A DNA stretch of 22,915 nucleotides, from the NCBI GenBank assembly GCA_023231445.1, contig JALNVF010000039.1, positions 1 through 22,915 on the forward strand. The letters are read 5' to 3'. The position numbers were made by a program, and so were the translations under genes. Each line of letters opens with the position of its first letter. The stretch's first letter is position 1. The notes below the pieces were generated by a model. The model ran no database searches. It had not been told where the DNA came from and worked only from the letters and a program-made list of their open reading frames with translations. The DNA comes from Treponema sp. (GTDB taxonomy: Bacteria; Spirochaetota; Spirochaetia; Treponematales; Treponemataceae). Below, piece after piece: positions 15,113 through 22,776 of the stretch.

Positions 15113-16171
15113 CTATTCGGTAAGAAACATAATTGATTCAGGCGGTATACAGATTTTTTCGACAGCGTTAAGAGACAAATCAGATGTAATAGTACTGGTA
15201 TTAATAGAAACTTCCCAGTCTATCGGGACTGCCGCACCTGAATTTGAAAGATATACGGATATATTAAAAGGTGACTTAAGCTGCTGCTTAACGGTAAAAT
15301 CGTAACAATTAACAAGACACGTATCATCCGGTTTATGCATGTAGTGTGCTCTGATTCCTGCATATCCTTTTTCGTAAGGAACGTCGGCAGCGGTACACAA
15401 TTCTATGTTCCAGTCGCTGATGAAAATGCACTGCTTTCCCGTTTTCCGGTATCCGGCAATGTTTTTACATCCTGTAAGCCGTGCAGCGGCAACAGTTTCA
15501 GGATTAACGAATACGTCTCTGCATGTTCCTTTTCTGCAGATGATACCGTCGGAAATGACAGCTATATTGTCGCAGATACGGTATATTTCATCGCGGTCGT
15601 GCGACACGAACAAAACTGTACGGTTAAATCCTTCCATCATGTTTATGAGATTCGTTTCGACCTGCTGCTTTACGAAAGAATCGAGAGCAGAAAAAGGTTC
15701 GTCGAGCATTATTATTCCGGGGTTATTAACCATAATGCGGGCGAGTGCAGCACGCTGCTGCTGCCCTCCGCTCAGTTCGGTACATTTTCTGCCGGCGAGT
15801 TCTGCTATGCCGAATCTGGACAGAACGGCAGAAGTTTTTTCTTTCCGTACGGCTGCCGGCAGACGGTGAAGGACAAGCTCAATGTTCTGTGCAATGGTCA
15901 TCGTCGGAAAAAGTGCATAGTTCTGAAACAGAAAGCCGCATTTACGTTCGCCGGGTTTCAGATTGATGTGCTTTTCCGAATCGAAAACCGTGCGCCCGTT
16001 TATCCGTATATATCCGCTGTCAGGTTTTTCTATTCCGGCGATGCACTTCAGCGTCATACTTTTTCCGCATCCCGATGCTCCGAGCAGGCCAAGATATTCG
16101 TTCTCTGCAGTAAACGAAACGTCAAGGTTAAAATTATGAAGTTTCTTTTTAACAGCAACTTCTATACTCAC
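15113..16171 (-). CDS. modC: Molybdate ABC transporter ATPase
   Basis: This is the cytoplasmic ATPase of the ModABC importer. It has Walker A GASGCGKS (31-38), the signature LSGGQ (133-137), Walker B IIMLDEP (153-159) and the switch His191. Residues about 240-352 form a C-terminal extension where ModC proteins carry a molybdate-sensing Mop/TOBE domain; the match here is weak by eye. The start is the GTG at 16171, which overlaps the modB stop (GTGA). The frame stays open 26 codons further, but only over modB sequence. Length is then 352 aa, normal for ModC. Confidence 0.9.
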   Translation of the reverse strand: MSIEVAVKKKLHNFNLDVSFTAENEYLGLLGASGCGKSMTLKCIAGIEKPDSGYIRINGRTVFDSEKHINLKPGERKCGFLFQNYALFPTMTIAQNIELVLHRLPAAVRKEKTSAVLSRFGIAELAGRKCTELSGGQQQRAALARIMVNNPGIIMLDEPFSALDSFVKQQVETNLINMMEGFNRTVLFVSHDRDEIYRICDNIAVISDGIICRKGTCRDVFVNPETVAAARLTGCKNIAGYRKTGKQCIFISDWNIELCTAADVPYEKGYAGIRAHYMHKPDDTCLVNCYDFTVKQQLKSPFNISVYLSNSGAAVPIDWEVSINTSTITSDLSLNAVEKICIPPESIMFLTE

Positions 16172-16827
16172 TTCCGTTTCGCTCCCTGCCCGAACAGATT
16201 CATGGCCGTAATCGTCGCAAACGATATGGCAACAATGATAATAACCCATACGAGTGCCCGGTTCATGTCCCCTCCGTATGCTGCGGACCAGATCGCAATC
16301 GGAATTGTTTCTGTCTTTCCCGGAATATCACCGGCGAGCATGAGTGTTGCACCGAATTCACCTAACGCGCGCGTAAACGCCAGTATTGTTCCGGCAGTTA
16401 TGCCGGGACGTGCGGAAGGGATAAGAATGCGTGTGAATATTTTCCATCCGCTTATTCCAAGTGTCTGTGCAGCATTGAGTATTGATTCATCGATCTGTTC
16501 AAAAGCTGCCCGGACAGTACGGTAAACAAGCGGAAATGCAACAACTGACGACGCTGCAACAGTACCTTTCCAATCAAAGACAATCCGTATCCCTGCTTTG
16601 AGCAGTACCTGTCCAACTAAACTTCTTGTTCCGAATATACAGAGAAGGAAAAAACCGAGTACTGTCGGGGGCAGTACTAAGGGAAGTGTAAAGACGCCGT
16701 CGGCAACAGCGCGCAGTTTTCCCTGAATATGTATGACTGCCCATGCAGCAAGCGTACCGCAGATAAAGGCAAATACCGTCGCATAAACAGAAGCGCGGAG
16801 TGAAATGTAAAGCGGCGTCAGGTCCAT
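16168..16827 (-). CDS. modB: Molybdate ABC transporter permease
   Basis: This 219 aa membrane protein has about five hydrophobic segments. It carries the ModB signature ending in FTRALGEFGATLMLAGDIPGKTETIPIAIW, which includes the EAA-type loop that docks ModC. The PLVLPPTVLGFFLL stretch is also typical. The ATG at 16827 lies five bases after the modA stop, with AGGAA upstream. It is the middle gene of modABC. Confidence 0.94.
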   Translation of the reverse strand: MDLTPLYISLRASVYATVFAFICGTLAAWAVIHIQGKLRAVADGVFTLPLVLPPTVLGFFLLCIFGTRSLVGQVLLKAGIRIVFDWKGTVAASSVVAFPLVYRTVRAAFEQIDESILNAAQTLGISGWKIFTRILIPSARPGITAGTILAFTRALGEFGATLMLAGDIPGKTETIPIAIWSAAYGGDMNRALVWVIIIVAISFATITAMNLFGQGAKRK

Positions 16828-16832
16828 GATTC

Positions 16833-17618
16833 CTATTGCACCGTCAGAAATCCGTATTTTGCGAATACGGCAAGCGCGTCTTTACTACAGAGAAACGTAT
16901 AAAACGCTTTTGCTTCTGCATTATCAGCTGCCGTTTTCAGTATGGCAACGGGATAGATTACCGGTTTGTGCGAATCTGCAGGGGCGTTACAGACGACAGA
17001 CACTTTATTTGAAACCGCAGCATCTGTTGAATAAACAAGTCCTGCCTGTACTTCACCCTGTTCAACATAGGTAAGTACCTGCCGTACGTCTTTCGCATAA
17101 ACCAGTTTACCGGCGGCCGACAGTGTATCCCACATACCAAGTGTTGCAAGCGTTTCTTTTGCATACGCTCCTGCCGGAACACTTGCAGGTTCTCCTATTG
17201 CAATCTGTTTTATTGAATCGGAAATAAGCGAGTCGAACGATGAGACCGTATTTTCTGCGCCTTTAGGAACAATAAGCACGACTTCATTTTTTAAGAGTCT
17301 GCAGATTGTTCCGTCTGCGACAAAACCTTCGTCTGAAAGTTTTTTCATATGTGATTCTGCTGCAGAGAAGAAAATATCGGCAGGCGCTCCCTGTTCTATC
17401 TGTCCCCGGAGCGTGCCTGACGCGCCATATACAGGGGTGACGGTCAGAGAAGGATCAGCCTTTTTGTACAGTACAATGATTTCATTCATTGCATTGGTAA
17501 GACTGGCAGCTGCAGAGATAACAATGGAACTGCTTCCGGCTGTTTTACTTTTTTTTGTTCCCGCGGACAGAAAAGACGCTGCCAGCAGCAGACTTACTAC
17601 AAAAATAAATTTTTTCAC
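16833..17618 (-). CDS. modA: Molybdate ABC transporter periplasmic binding protein
   Basis: This 261 aa ModA homologue binds molybdate outside the membrane and delivers it to ModBC. It has an N-terminal signal peptide (hydrophobic to about residue 20, no lipobox cysteine). The ModA pattern follows: SAAASLTNAMNEI, YGASGTLRGQIEQGAPADIFFSA, GEPASVPAGAYAKETL, and a C-terminal VAILKTA...AKAFYTFL. Two GTG codons are possible. I prefer the one at 17618, five bases after AGGGAG; the one at 17624 overlaps that ribosome binding site. A TACA-N4-TGTA palindrome lies about 55 bases upstream. Confidence 0.92.
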   Translation of the reverse strand: MKKFIFVVSLLLAASFLSAGTKKSKTAGSSSIVISAAASLTNAMNEIIVLYKKADPSLTVTPVYGASGTLRGQIEQGAPADIFFSAAESHMKKLSDEGFVADGTICRLLKNEVVLIVPKGAENTVSSFDSLISDSIKQIAIGEPASVPAGAYAKETLATLGMWDTLSAAGKLVYAKDVRQVLTYVEQGEVQAGLVYSTDAAVSNKVSVVCNAPADSHKPVIYPVAILKTAADNAEAKAFYTFLCSKDALAVFAKYGFLTVQ

Positions 17619-17665
17619 AGACACTCCCTGTAACCCCGGGAAAGGGTAAAATATTTATTGTTATA

Positions 17666-17685
17666 TGTAAATTACATTTTTGTAG
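17666..17685. promoter_or_regulatory. TACA-N4-TGTA operator with a third half-site upstream of modA
   Basis: TTACATTTTTGTAG (17672-17685) is the exact reverse complement of the nifH-side site. An extra TGTA at 17667-17670 forms a second, overlapping inverted repeat TGTAA-A-TTACA, giving three half-sites in tandem. It lies in an AT-rich divergent region between modA and the HEPN-like gene, where it could control both. Confidence 0.6.
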
Positions 17686-17724
17686 TTTTTTAAATATTTT
17701 TTTTAATAATTATGTGCCTGCTTA

Positions 17725-17754
17725 TTATTGACGCATCCTTTGAATACGTATAAT
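17725..17754 (+). promoter_or_regulatory. Sigma-70 promoter for the HEPN-like gene and nifV
   Basis: TATAAT at 17749-17754 is a perfect -10. The -35 is either TTATTG (17725-17730, 18-base spacer) or TTGACG (17728-17733, 15-base spacer). The start would be near 17761, only a few bases before the ATG at 17764, so the first gene may be translated from a leaderless message. Confidence 0.55.
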
Positions 17755-17763
17755 AATGTTTTT

Positions 17764-18204
17764 ATGAACACACAGACTTTTAATAACAGACAGAAACCTG
17801 TTGAAGACTGGGATAAAATGTATGCTTCCGGGAACGGATACCGGAAGACTGCTCATAATGCACAAAAACGTCCGACAGTGTTTACGCCTTCGATTGTCCG
17901 GAACATATGCGCTATGGGAATTGAATCGTATTTTATGGCTGTGTTTATGCACCGGGGGCTTCTTCCGCGTAATCATACAATGCGCGATCTGCTTGACGAT
18001 GCTGAAAAATTCATCACCATCGATCCGGTGCTCAGAAAAACCATGCTGAAAATAGACGATCAGATGCAGCTCTGTTCACTTGACAATATCAAACTTACTG
18101 ATCCGTCGCCGGACGACATTCCATTGTTTATAAAAGCTCTTGACGACGTTGCCGCCGTTGCCGGAGGAGAACTTGGAAGTGACGCAGCGTCTCCGAATAC
18201 TTGA
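17764..18204 (+). CDS. HEPN-like helical protein of unknown function, upstream of nifV
   Basis: The 146 aa product is mainly helical. The segment from about 40 to 105 (IVRNICAMGIESYFMAVFMH, then Gly-Leu-Leu-Pro-Arg-Asn-His, Met-Arg-Asp-Leu-Leu, and a hydrophobic helix) resembles the HEPN fold, where a conserved Glu/Ala-rich helix is followed by a Pro-x-x-His turn. Arg64 and His71 (R-x6-H) are near the RNase motif seen in some HEPN toxins, but I cannot show catalysis. No ribosome binding site precedes ATG 17764; the longer TTG start at 17728 would lie in the promoter. The 3' end overlaps nifV by 26 bases and carries its ribosome binding site, so it may couple nifV translation. Function unknown; HEPN assignment moderate. 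Confidence 0.6.
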   Translation: MNTQTFNNRQKPVEDWDKMYASGNGYRKTAHNAQKRPTVFTPSIVRNICAMGIESYFMAVFMHRGLLPRNHTMRDLLDDAEKFITIDPVLRKTMLKIDDQMQLCSLDNIKLTDPSPDDIPLFIKALDDVAAVAGGELGSDAASPNT

Positions 18205-19696
18205 CACTACGCTCCGCGACGGAGATCAGACAGCAGGCTTTTCTTTTTCTGCTGAACAGAAAGTCAGACTTGCTCAGCTTCTTGATACGTGCGGTGTCGA
18301 CTGCATAGAAGCGGGTTTTCCCTGTTCTTCGGACATCGAGTATTCAGTTTGTAAGGATATTGTAAAGAAAGGGCTGCATGCGGATATAGCCGTTATGTCA
18401 CGATGCCTTAACGGAGATATTGTAAGAAGTGCAGAAGTATTTTCAGAAATCAGCGATCCTGATAAAGCAGTGCTCCATTTAACAATACCTGTCAGTGATG
18501 TTCTGATACGGATAAAACTGCACAAAACCAGAAAAGAAATACTGTCCGTCATAGAGGATTCCGTCAGGACTGCTAAAGAGCTTACCCGGAAAATTGAAAT
18601 AGGATTTGAAGATGCAACCCGTGCAGACCGCCGGTTTCTTGCATCATGCTGTCATACCGCAGTTGCGGCAGGAGCGTCTGCAGTAAATATCGCCGATACT
18701 ACTGGCAGCGTCCTGCCCGAAAAAATGTCAGAGCTTATACGGTTTCTTGTCCGTGAAATACCTGCCTTTTCAGACAGAAGCGTACTGCTGAGCATCCACT
18801 GTCACAACGACTGTGGCCTGGCACTTGCGAATACACTTGCCGCAGTACGTGCAGGTGCGCTGCAGGTGGAAGTAACGGCTGCAGGGCTGGGGGAACGGTG
18901 TGGAAATACTCCGCTGGAAGAACTGGCGTATGCTCTTTCGATTCACAGTGATTTTTATTCTGTTGCTACCGGACTGCATAAAGAACATCTTGCAGAATTG
19001 TGCCGTACGTTGTTTTCATACTGCGGAACAGATTTTTCTCCGCTCAAACCTGTTACCGGCTGGAACAGCGATTCTCACGCATCGGGACTGCATCAGCAGG
19101 GATTGTGTGCGGATTCCTTTTCCTATATTGCGAATCCCGTTGAATCATACGGTATGGTACACCGGCGGTACGTTCTGAACCGTCATTCTGGAAAAAACGG
19201 ACTTCTTGCAGCGGTCAATAATCTTACCAGTGGTGCTTTAACACTTTCTGAAAAGGATGCAGGCATACTGCTGGCAGAGATAAAGGCTTTCACTTATGAA
19301 GAAACGGGAATTACGGATCTCTGCACACTGTTGTATAAGCATAAACTCATAAACTACAAGCCGATAATGCCGGGTGCTGTCAAAATAAAGTATGAAGACG
19401 GTCTGTACACAGTGTCTGTTTCAACTTCACAGCTTGCCGCAGACGGCAGCGCAGATACTGTTGAATCGGCTGTTATAGAGGCTGTCCGGAAAATAACATC
19501 ACTTGATCTTTCTTATAATACCGTAAGCTGTTCCCGGTACATTTTGCCGGAAACGGGAGGGGGGAAAACACGGGTATATGCAGAAATCGACTCAGCGGGG
19601 AAACGGTATGTCGTTTCTGCCTCCGCGAAAAATGAGGCAGAAGCCCTTGTATGCTGTCTGTTTGATACAGTAAACAGCATATATGCATCACAATAA
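18179..19696 (+). CDS. nifV: Homocitrate synthase (NifV-type) with LeuA-like C-terminal domain
   Basis: NifV condenses acetyl-CoA and 2-oxoglutarate to homocitrate, the organic ligand of FeMo-cofactor. The TIM-barrel part shows LRDGDQTAGFSFS (12-24, metal ligand Asp14), the metal-binding HCHND (207-211), AGLGERCGNTPLEE, and NRHSGKNG. QTAG is NifV-like, whereas LeuA usually has QSPG. At 505 aa it is far longer than typical NifV (about 380). The last 110 or so residues resemble the regulatory domain of isopropylmalate synthase. It could therefore be a feedback-regulated homocitrate synthase, or an isopropylmalate/citramalate synthase; context favours NifV. The GTG at 18179 follows GGAGGAG (18163-18169) by nine bases; the open frame extends 13 codons further without a signal. 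Confidence 0.82.
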   Translation: MTQRLRILDTTLRDGDQTAGFSFSAEQKVRLAQLLDTCGVDCIEAGFPCSSDIEYSVCKDIVKKGLHADIAVMSRCLNGDIVRSAEVFSEISDPDKAVLHLTIPVSDVLIRIKLHKTRKEILSVIEDSVRTAKELTRKIEIGFEDATRADRRFLASCCHTAVAAGASAVNIADTTGSVLPEKMSELIRFLVREIPAFSDRSVLLSIHCHNDCGLALANTLAAVRAGALQVEVTAAGLGERCGNTPLEELAYALSIHSDFYSVATGLHKEHLAELCRTLFSYCGTDFSPLKPVTGWNSDSHASGLHQQGLCADSFSYIANPVESYGMVHRRYVLNRHSGKNGLLAAVNNLTSGALTLSEKDAGILLAEIKAFTYEETGITDLCTLLYKHKLINYKPIMPGAVKIKYEDGLYTVSVSTSQLAADGSADTVESAVIEAVRKITSLDLSYNTVSCSRYILPETGGGKTRVYAEIDSAGKRYVVSASAKNEAEALVCCLFDTVNSIYASQ

Positions 19697-19707
19697 AATG
19701 TAAAATC

Positions 19708-19721
19708 ATACAATTATGTAT
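19708..19721. promoter_or_regulatory. TACA-N4-TGTA site upstream of the second transporter
   Basis: ATACAATTATGTAT is an inverted repeat with 6-base arms, 11 bases after the nifV stop and just upstream of a possible promoter. Same core as the pyk, nifA, nifH and modA sites. Confidence 0.55.
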
Positions 19722-19731
19722 TTTTTTTATC

Positions 19732-19760
19732 TTGATTATCACAATGCAATCAGGTATTTT
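19732..19760 (+). promoter_or_regulatory. Candidate sigma-70 promoter of the second molybdate-type transporter
   Basis: TTGATT (19732-19737) and TATTTT (19755-19760) have a 17-base spacer. An isolated TATAAT at 19776-19781 is an alternative -10 with no good -35. Both are AT-rich matches, so this is tentative. Confidence 0.4.
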
Positions 19761-19803
19761 TCCGGAAAGCGGGGTTATAATTTCAGTTTCCGGAGGAATC
19801 GGT

Positions 19804-20550
19804 ATGAAAAGAACAATCAGTTGTATCCTGCTCATTTTGTTATTTTGTGCAGGGGTAGTATTTGCGGAATCTCCCTCACTCCTGGTCTACTGCGGGGCAG
19901 GGTTGAAAAAACCTATGGAAGAACTGAAGTCTCAGTACGAAAAAGCTGAAGGTGGACAGATTACATATACCTATGCCGGTTCCGGTCAGCTTATTTCGCA
20001 GATTCAGTTGTCGGGAAAAGGCGACGTACTCATCATCGGTTCGGAAGATGTCTACAAGACGGCAGTAGATAAAAAACTTGCATATGCCCCGGTTCTCATA
20101 GCCCACCACACTCCCTGTATTGCAGTCCTGAAAGGAAACCCGAAAGGAATAAAATCACTTGCCGATATGGCAAAACCGGGAGTACGCGTTATTCTCGGAG
20201 ACCCGAAGGCAAACGCAGTCGGTCTGTCCGCACAGAACATGATTACCAAAAACAAACTGCCCGGAATAAACACCAATACAGTTGCACAGACTTCAACAGT
20301 GAACGAACTTGTTGTACAGCTGACTATGGGACAGGCTGATGCCGCCATCGTAACAAAAGACAGCGTTGCTTCCAGCGATAAACTTGAAATCATTGAAATC
20401 CCGGCAGAACAGAATATCGACCAGCTTATTCCCGTTGGAATTCTGACAGTGACACGGCAGAAAGACGCTGCACAGAAATTTGTCGATTTTACAGCCTCTG
20501 CTGCCGGAAAAGCCTGTTTCAAAAAGTTCGGATTCGATCCTGTTGAATAG
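19804..20550 (+). CDS. Second molybdate/tungstate-type ABC substrate-binding protein
   Basis: This 248 aa protein has a clear signal peptide (MKRTISCILLILLFCAGVVFA, cut after Ala near residue 21) and belongs to the ModA-like oxyanion-binding family (Tyr-Cys-Gly-Ala-Gly-Leu-Lys-Lys-Pro-Met, YAGSGQLISQIQLSGKGDVLI, then a LGDPKANAVG segment and a late GILTV). It differs strongly from the first ModA, so the pair are not recent duplicates. It probably binds molybdate or tungstate. GGAGG at 19792-19796 sets the ATG at 19804; the open frame runs 24 codons further back over the promoter. Confidence 0.82.
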   Translation: MKRTISCILLILLFCAGVVFAESPSLLVYCGAGLKKPMEELKSQYEKAEGGQITYTYAGSGQLISQIQLSGKGDVLIIGSEDVYKTAVDKKLAYAPVLIAHHTPCIAVLKGNPKGIKSLADMAKPGVRVILGDPKANAVGLSAQNMITKNKLPGINTNTVAQTSTVNELVVQLTMGQADAAIVTKDSVASSDKLEIIEIPAEQNIDQLIPVGILTVTRQKDAAQKFVDFTASAAGKACFKKFGFDPVE

Positions 20551-21355
20551 GCGCTGCGGTATTTTCCATCCGGTACTCGTACTCCTGCTGGGATGTACGC
20601 TGCTGTTTCTTCTCATACCTGTTGCAGCCGTCATCAAATTTGGCGTGCGTCAGGTACCGTCTGTACTTTTATCGGACGAGGTTCGTTTTTCCCTCAGACT
20701 CAGCCTGCGTACGACGACAGGAGCAACCGTCATCTGTATGGCGGCTGCAGTATTTACCGCATATGCCGTACGGCAGCTTTCCGCGCGGCTGCAGAAAATA
20801 ATGCTTACCCTGTTTTCAATTCCGATGTCGCTGCCTCATCTTGTTTCCGGTGTTGCCCTGCTGCTCGTATACGGCAGAACCGGAATCGGGGACTGGCTGT
20901 ACCGGACAACCGGTATTGACTTTGTCTATACAAGACAGGGTATTGTTCTTACACTCGTGTTTGTTAATCTCTCATATGCAGTTGTCATGCTTTATGATGC
21001 TGTTACTCCCGAAACGGAACAGTATGAATTTACAGCGCGTACGCTCGGCTGCTCGCCGTTCCGGTCGTTTACGCAGGTAACACTTCCTCTTATGCTGCCT
21101 TCTTTCTTTTCGGTTACGGTTATGACATGGGCGCGTGCGCTGGGAGAATTCGGTGCGGTCATCATGTTTGCCGGTTCAACGCGAATGAAAACCGAAATAC
21201 TGCCGACAGCTGTTTATCTGAACATGGCGACAGGAGACCTTCCAAGTGTTCTCGGTATATCGGTTGTCCTGATACTTGTGTCTGTCCTTTGTACCGTTCT
21301 GCTGCAGGTTATTTCATCAAAAGTGCAGAAATGCAGCGGGGCTTCCGATGCTTGA
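20543..21355 (+). CDS. ModB-like ABC permease of the second transporter
   Basis: The product has a first membrane helix (VLVLLLGCTLLFLLIPVAAVI), about five more, and the ModB/CysT-type EAA loop ARALGEFGAVIMFAG. There is no ATG or GTG before the first helix. I place the start at TTG 20543, which overlaps the stop of the binding-protein gene by eight bases, giving 270 aa. Another TTG at 20480 lies deeper inside the previous gene. Neither has a strong ribosome binding site, so translation is probably coupled to the upstream gene. The permease call is firm; the start is not. Confidence 0.8.
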   Translation: MNRRCGIFHPVLVLLLGCTLLFLLIPVAAVIKFGVRQVPSVLLSDEVRFSLRLSLRTTTGATVICMAAAVFTAYAVRQLSARLQKIMLTLFSIPMSLPHLVSGVALLLVYGRTGIGDWLYRTTGIDFVYTRQGIVLTLVFVNLSYAVVMLYDAVTPETEQYEFTARTLGCSPFRSFTQVTLPLMLPSFFSVTVMTWARALGEFGAVIMFAGSTRMKTEILPTAVYLNMATGDLPSVLGISVVLILVSVLCTVLLQVISSKVQKCSGASDA

Positions 21356-22061
21356 AGTCCAGCATCTGTCAGTCCGTGCAGGCAGTTTTACGCTCTCGGA
21401 TTTGAATCTCCGCGTCGCAGACAGAACGTGCTGTGTTCTCATCGGAAAAAACGGTGCAGGAAAAACAGTATTCCTTGAAACGCTTGCAGGCCGGCATCAG
21501 ATTACCGGAGGAAAAGTGCTTTGGAACGGAACAGATATTACGAGGTTTCCTCCGGAAAAACGACGTATTGCTCTCGTCTATCAGTATTATGCACTGTTTC
21601 CGCACCTGTCTGTGGCTCAGAATATCTCCTTTCCGATGAAAACGGCGGGCCAATCCCGGCTGTACCGTGAAAACCATACAGAAGAACTTCTTTCCCTGTT
21701 TTCACTTACCAGTCTTGCAGACCGCCGTCCGCAGACTTTAAGCGGAGGTGAACGCCAGAGAACGGCACTGGCACGGGCTCTGGCTGCAGAACCGGAACTG
21801 TTACTGCTCGATGAACCGCTCTGTGCGCTTGACTGCGTGACGAAAGACCAGATAAAAAAAGTTCTGTATACTATGCATGAACAGTTCGGAACAACCGTGA
21901 TACAGGTGACGCACGATTTTGACGAAGCTTATTATTTTGCCGACAGTTTTGCCGTTATGACAGGCAGTACACTTTCGGAACAACGAACGAGAGCGCAGCT
22001 GCTGGCTCTCCACAGGGAGGATTTGTATGGATTACTTGACGGAAGCGGATTTATACGCTGA
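21348..22061 (+). CDS. ABC transporter ATPase of the second molybdate-type transporter
   Basis: This 237 aa ATPase has Walker A GKNGAGKT (33-40), Q-loop Tyr-Gln-Tyr near 79, signature LSGGE (131-135), Walker B LLLLDEP (151-157) and switch His189. It lacks the C-terminal Mop/TOBE domain of ModC, so it should not sense molybdate itself. The ATG at 21348 overlaps the permease stop by eight bases. The longer frame upstream lies over the permease. Its 3' end overlaps the DUF364 gene by 35 bases. Confidence 0.88.
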   Translation: MLEVQHLSVRAGSFTLSDLNLRVADRTCCVLIGKNGAGKTVFLETLAGRHQITGGKVLWNGTDITRFPPEKRRIALVYQYYALFPHLSVAQNISFPMKTAGQSRLYRENHTEELLSLFSLTSLADRRPQTLSGGERQRTALARALAAEPELLLLDEPLCALDCVTKDQIKKVLYTMHEQFGTTVIQVTHDFDEAYYFADSFAVMTGSTLSEQRTRAQLLALHREDLYGLLDGSGFIR

Positions 22062-22776
22062 TTTAAAAAACCGATTTGCCGCTGTTGTAAAAGAACACAC
22101 ACTTTTTTCGGAACGCGCCGTAATTTCTGCAGGAATTCTTACTCCCGAAGAGGCTATTGGAAAACCGGGAAGAACCGACTACCCGATTCTGGAAGGTAAG
22201 GACCGTATGCTTCAGGCAGACTGTAACGGCAGCCGGGGACAGGTTTTTACCGACTCACCTGCAGCCTTTTCCGGTACAATCGGAGAAGTACTGGAAATGG
22301 ATATTGTCCGCGACCGGCACGCCCGGAGTATTTTCATTGCAGTCATGAATGCCGTGATGCGCTCCCTCTCTCTTATAGAAGGAACCGTTCACTGCAGGAA
22401 CGACGGTATGGAATTATGTGCACATACATTTTTACAGAAACTTGAAGAACAGTACGGTACCGGCTGCAGAATCGGTCAGATCGGTTATCAGCCGGCGCTT
22501 GTAAGTGCGCTTTCAGAACGATTCACCCTGCGGGTACTTGATCTGAATCCTTCCAACATCGGAATAAAAGCAGGTTCCGTCACGGTGGAAGACGGAACTG
22601 ATCCGTCGTCTCTGCTTGCATGGGCTGATGTCGTGCTGTGTACAGGCAGTACGCTTGCAAACGGAACAATCATACAGTTTCTGAATACCGGGAAGGACGT
22701 CATTTTTTACGGAACTACGATTGCAGGAGCAGCCGCTCTGCTCGGATTAAAGCGGATGTGCTTTAATTCATTATAA
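22027..22776 (+). CDS. DUF364/DUF4213 putative heavy-metal-chelation protein
   Basis: This 249 aa soluble protein shows the DUF364 C-terminal pattern: GQIGYQPALVSAL, LDLNPSNIG, ADVVLCTGSTLANGTI, and VIFYGTTIAGAAALLGLKRMC. The N-terminal half (to about 110) fits the associated DUF4213 region. The family combines an enolase-like N-domain with a Rossmann-like C-domain and has been proposed to chelate metals; no reaction is established. It has AGGGAGG upstream and overlaps the ATPase gene by 35 bases, so it belongs to the second transporter operon. A role in handling the imported metal is inference from context. Confidence 0.82.
   Translation: MDYLTEADLYADLKNRFAAVVKEHTLFSERAVISAGILTPEEAIGKPGRTDYPILEGKDRMLQADCNGSRGQVFTDSPAAFSGTIGEVLEMDIVRDRHARSIFIAVMNAVMRSLSLIEGTVHCRNDGMELCAHTFLQKLEEQYGTGCRIGQIGYQPALVSALSERFTLRVLDLNPSNIGIKAGSVTVEDGTDPSSLLAWADVVLCTGSTLANGTIIQFLNTGKDVIFYGTTIAGAAALLGLKRMCFNSL

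Noticed and set aside
15335..16525. A 396-codon plus-strand open frame opposite modC and modB
   Set aside because: It spans two real, motif-confirmed genes on the other strand and shows no protein family pattern.
17625..17763. A sigma-54 promoter for modA or the HEPN-nifV unit
   Set aside because: A GTGCC string is present near 17714, but no GC or GCAA element lies at the required 12-base spacing on either strand.
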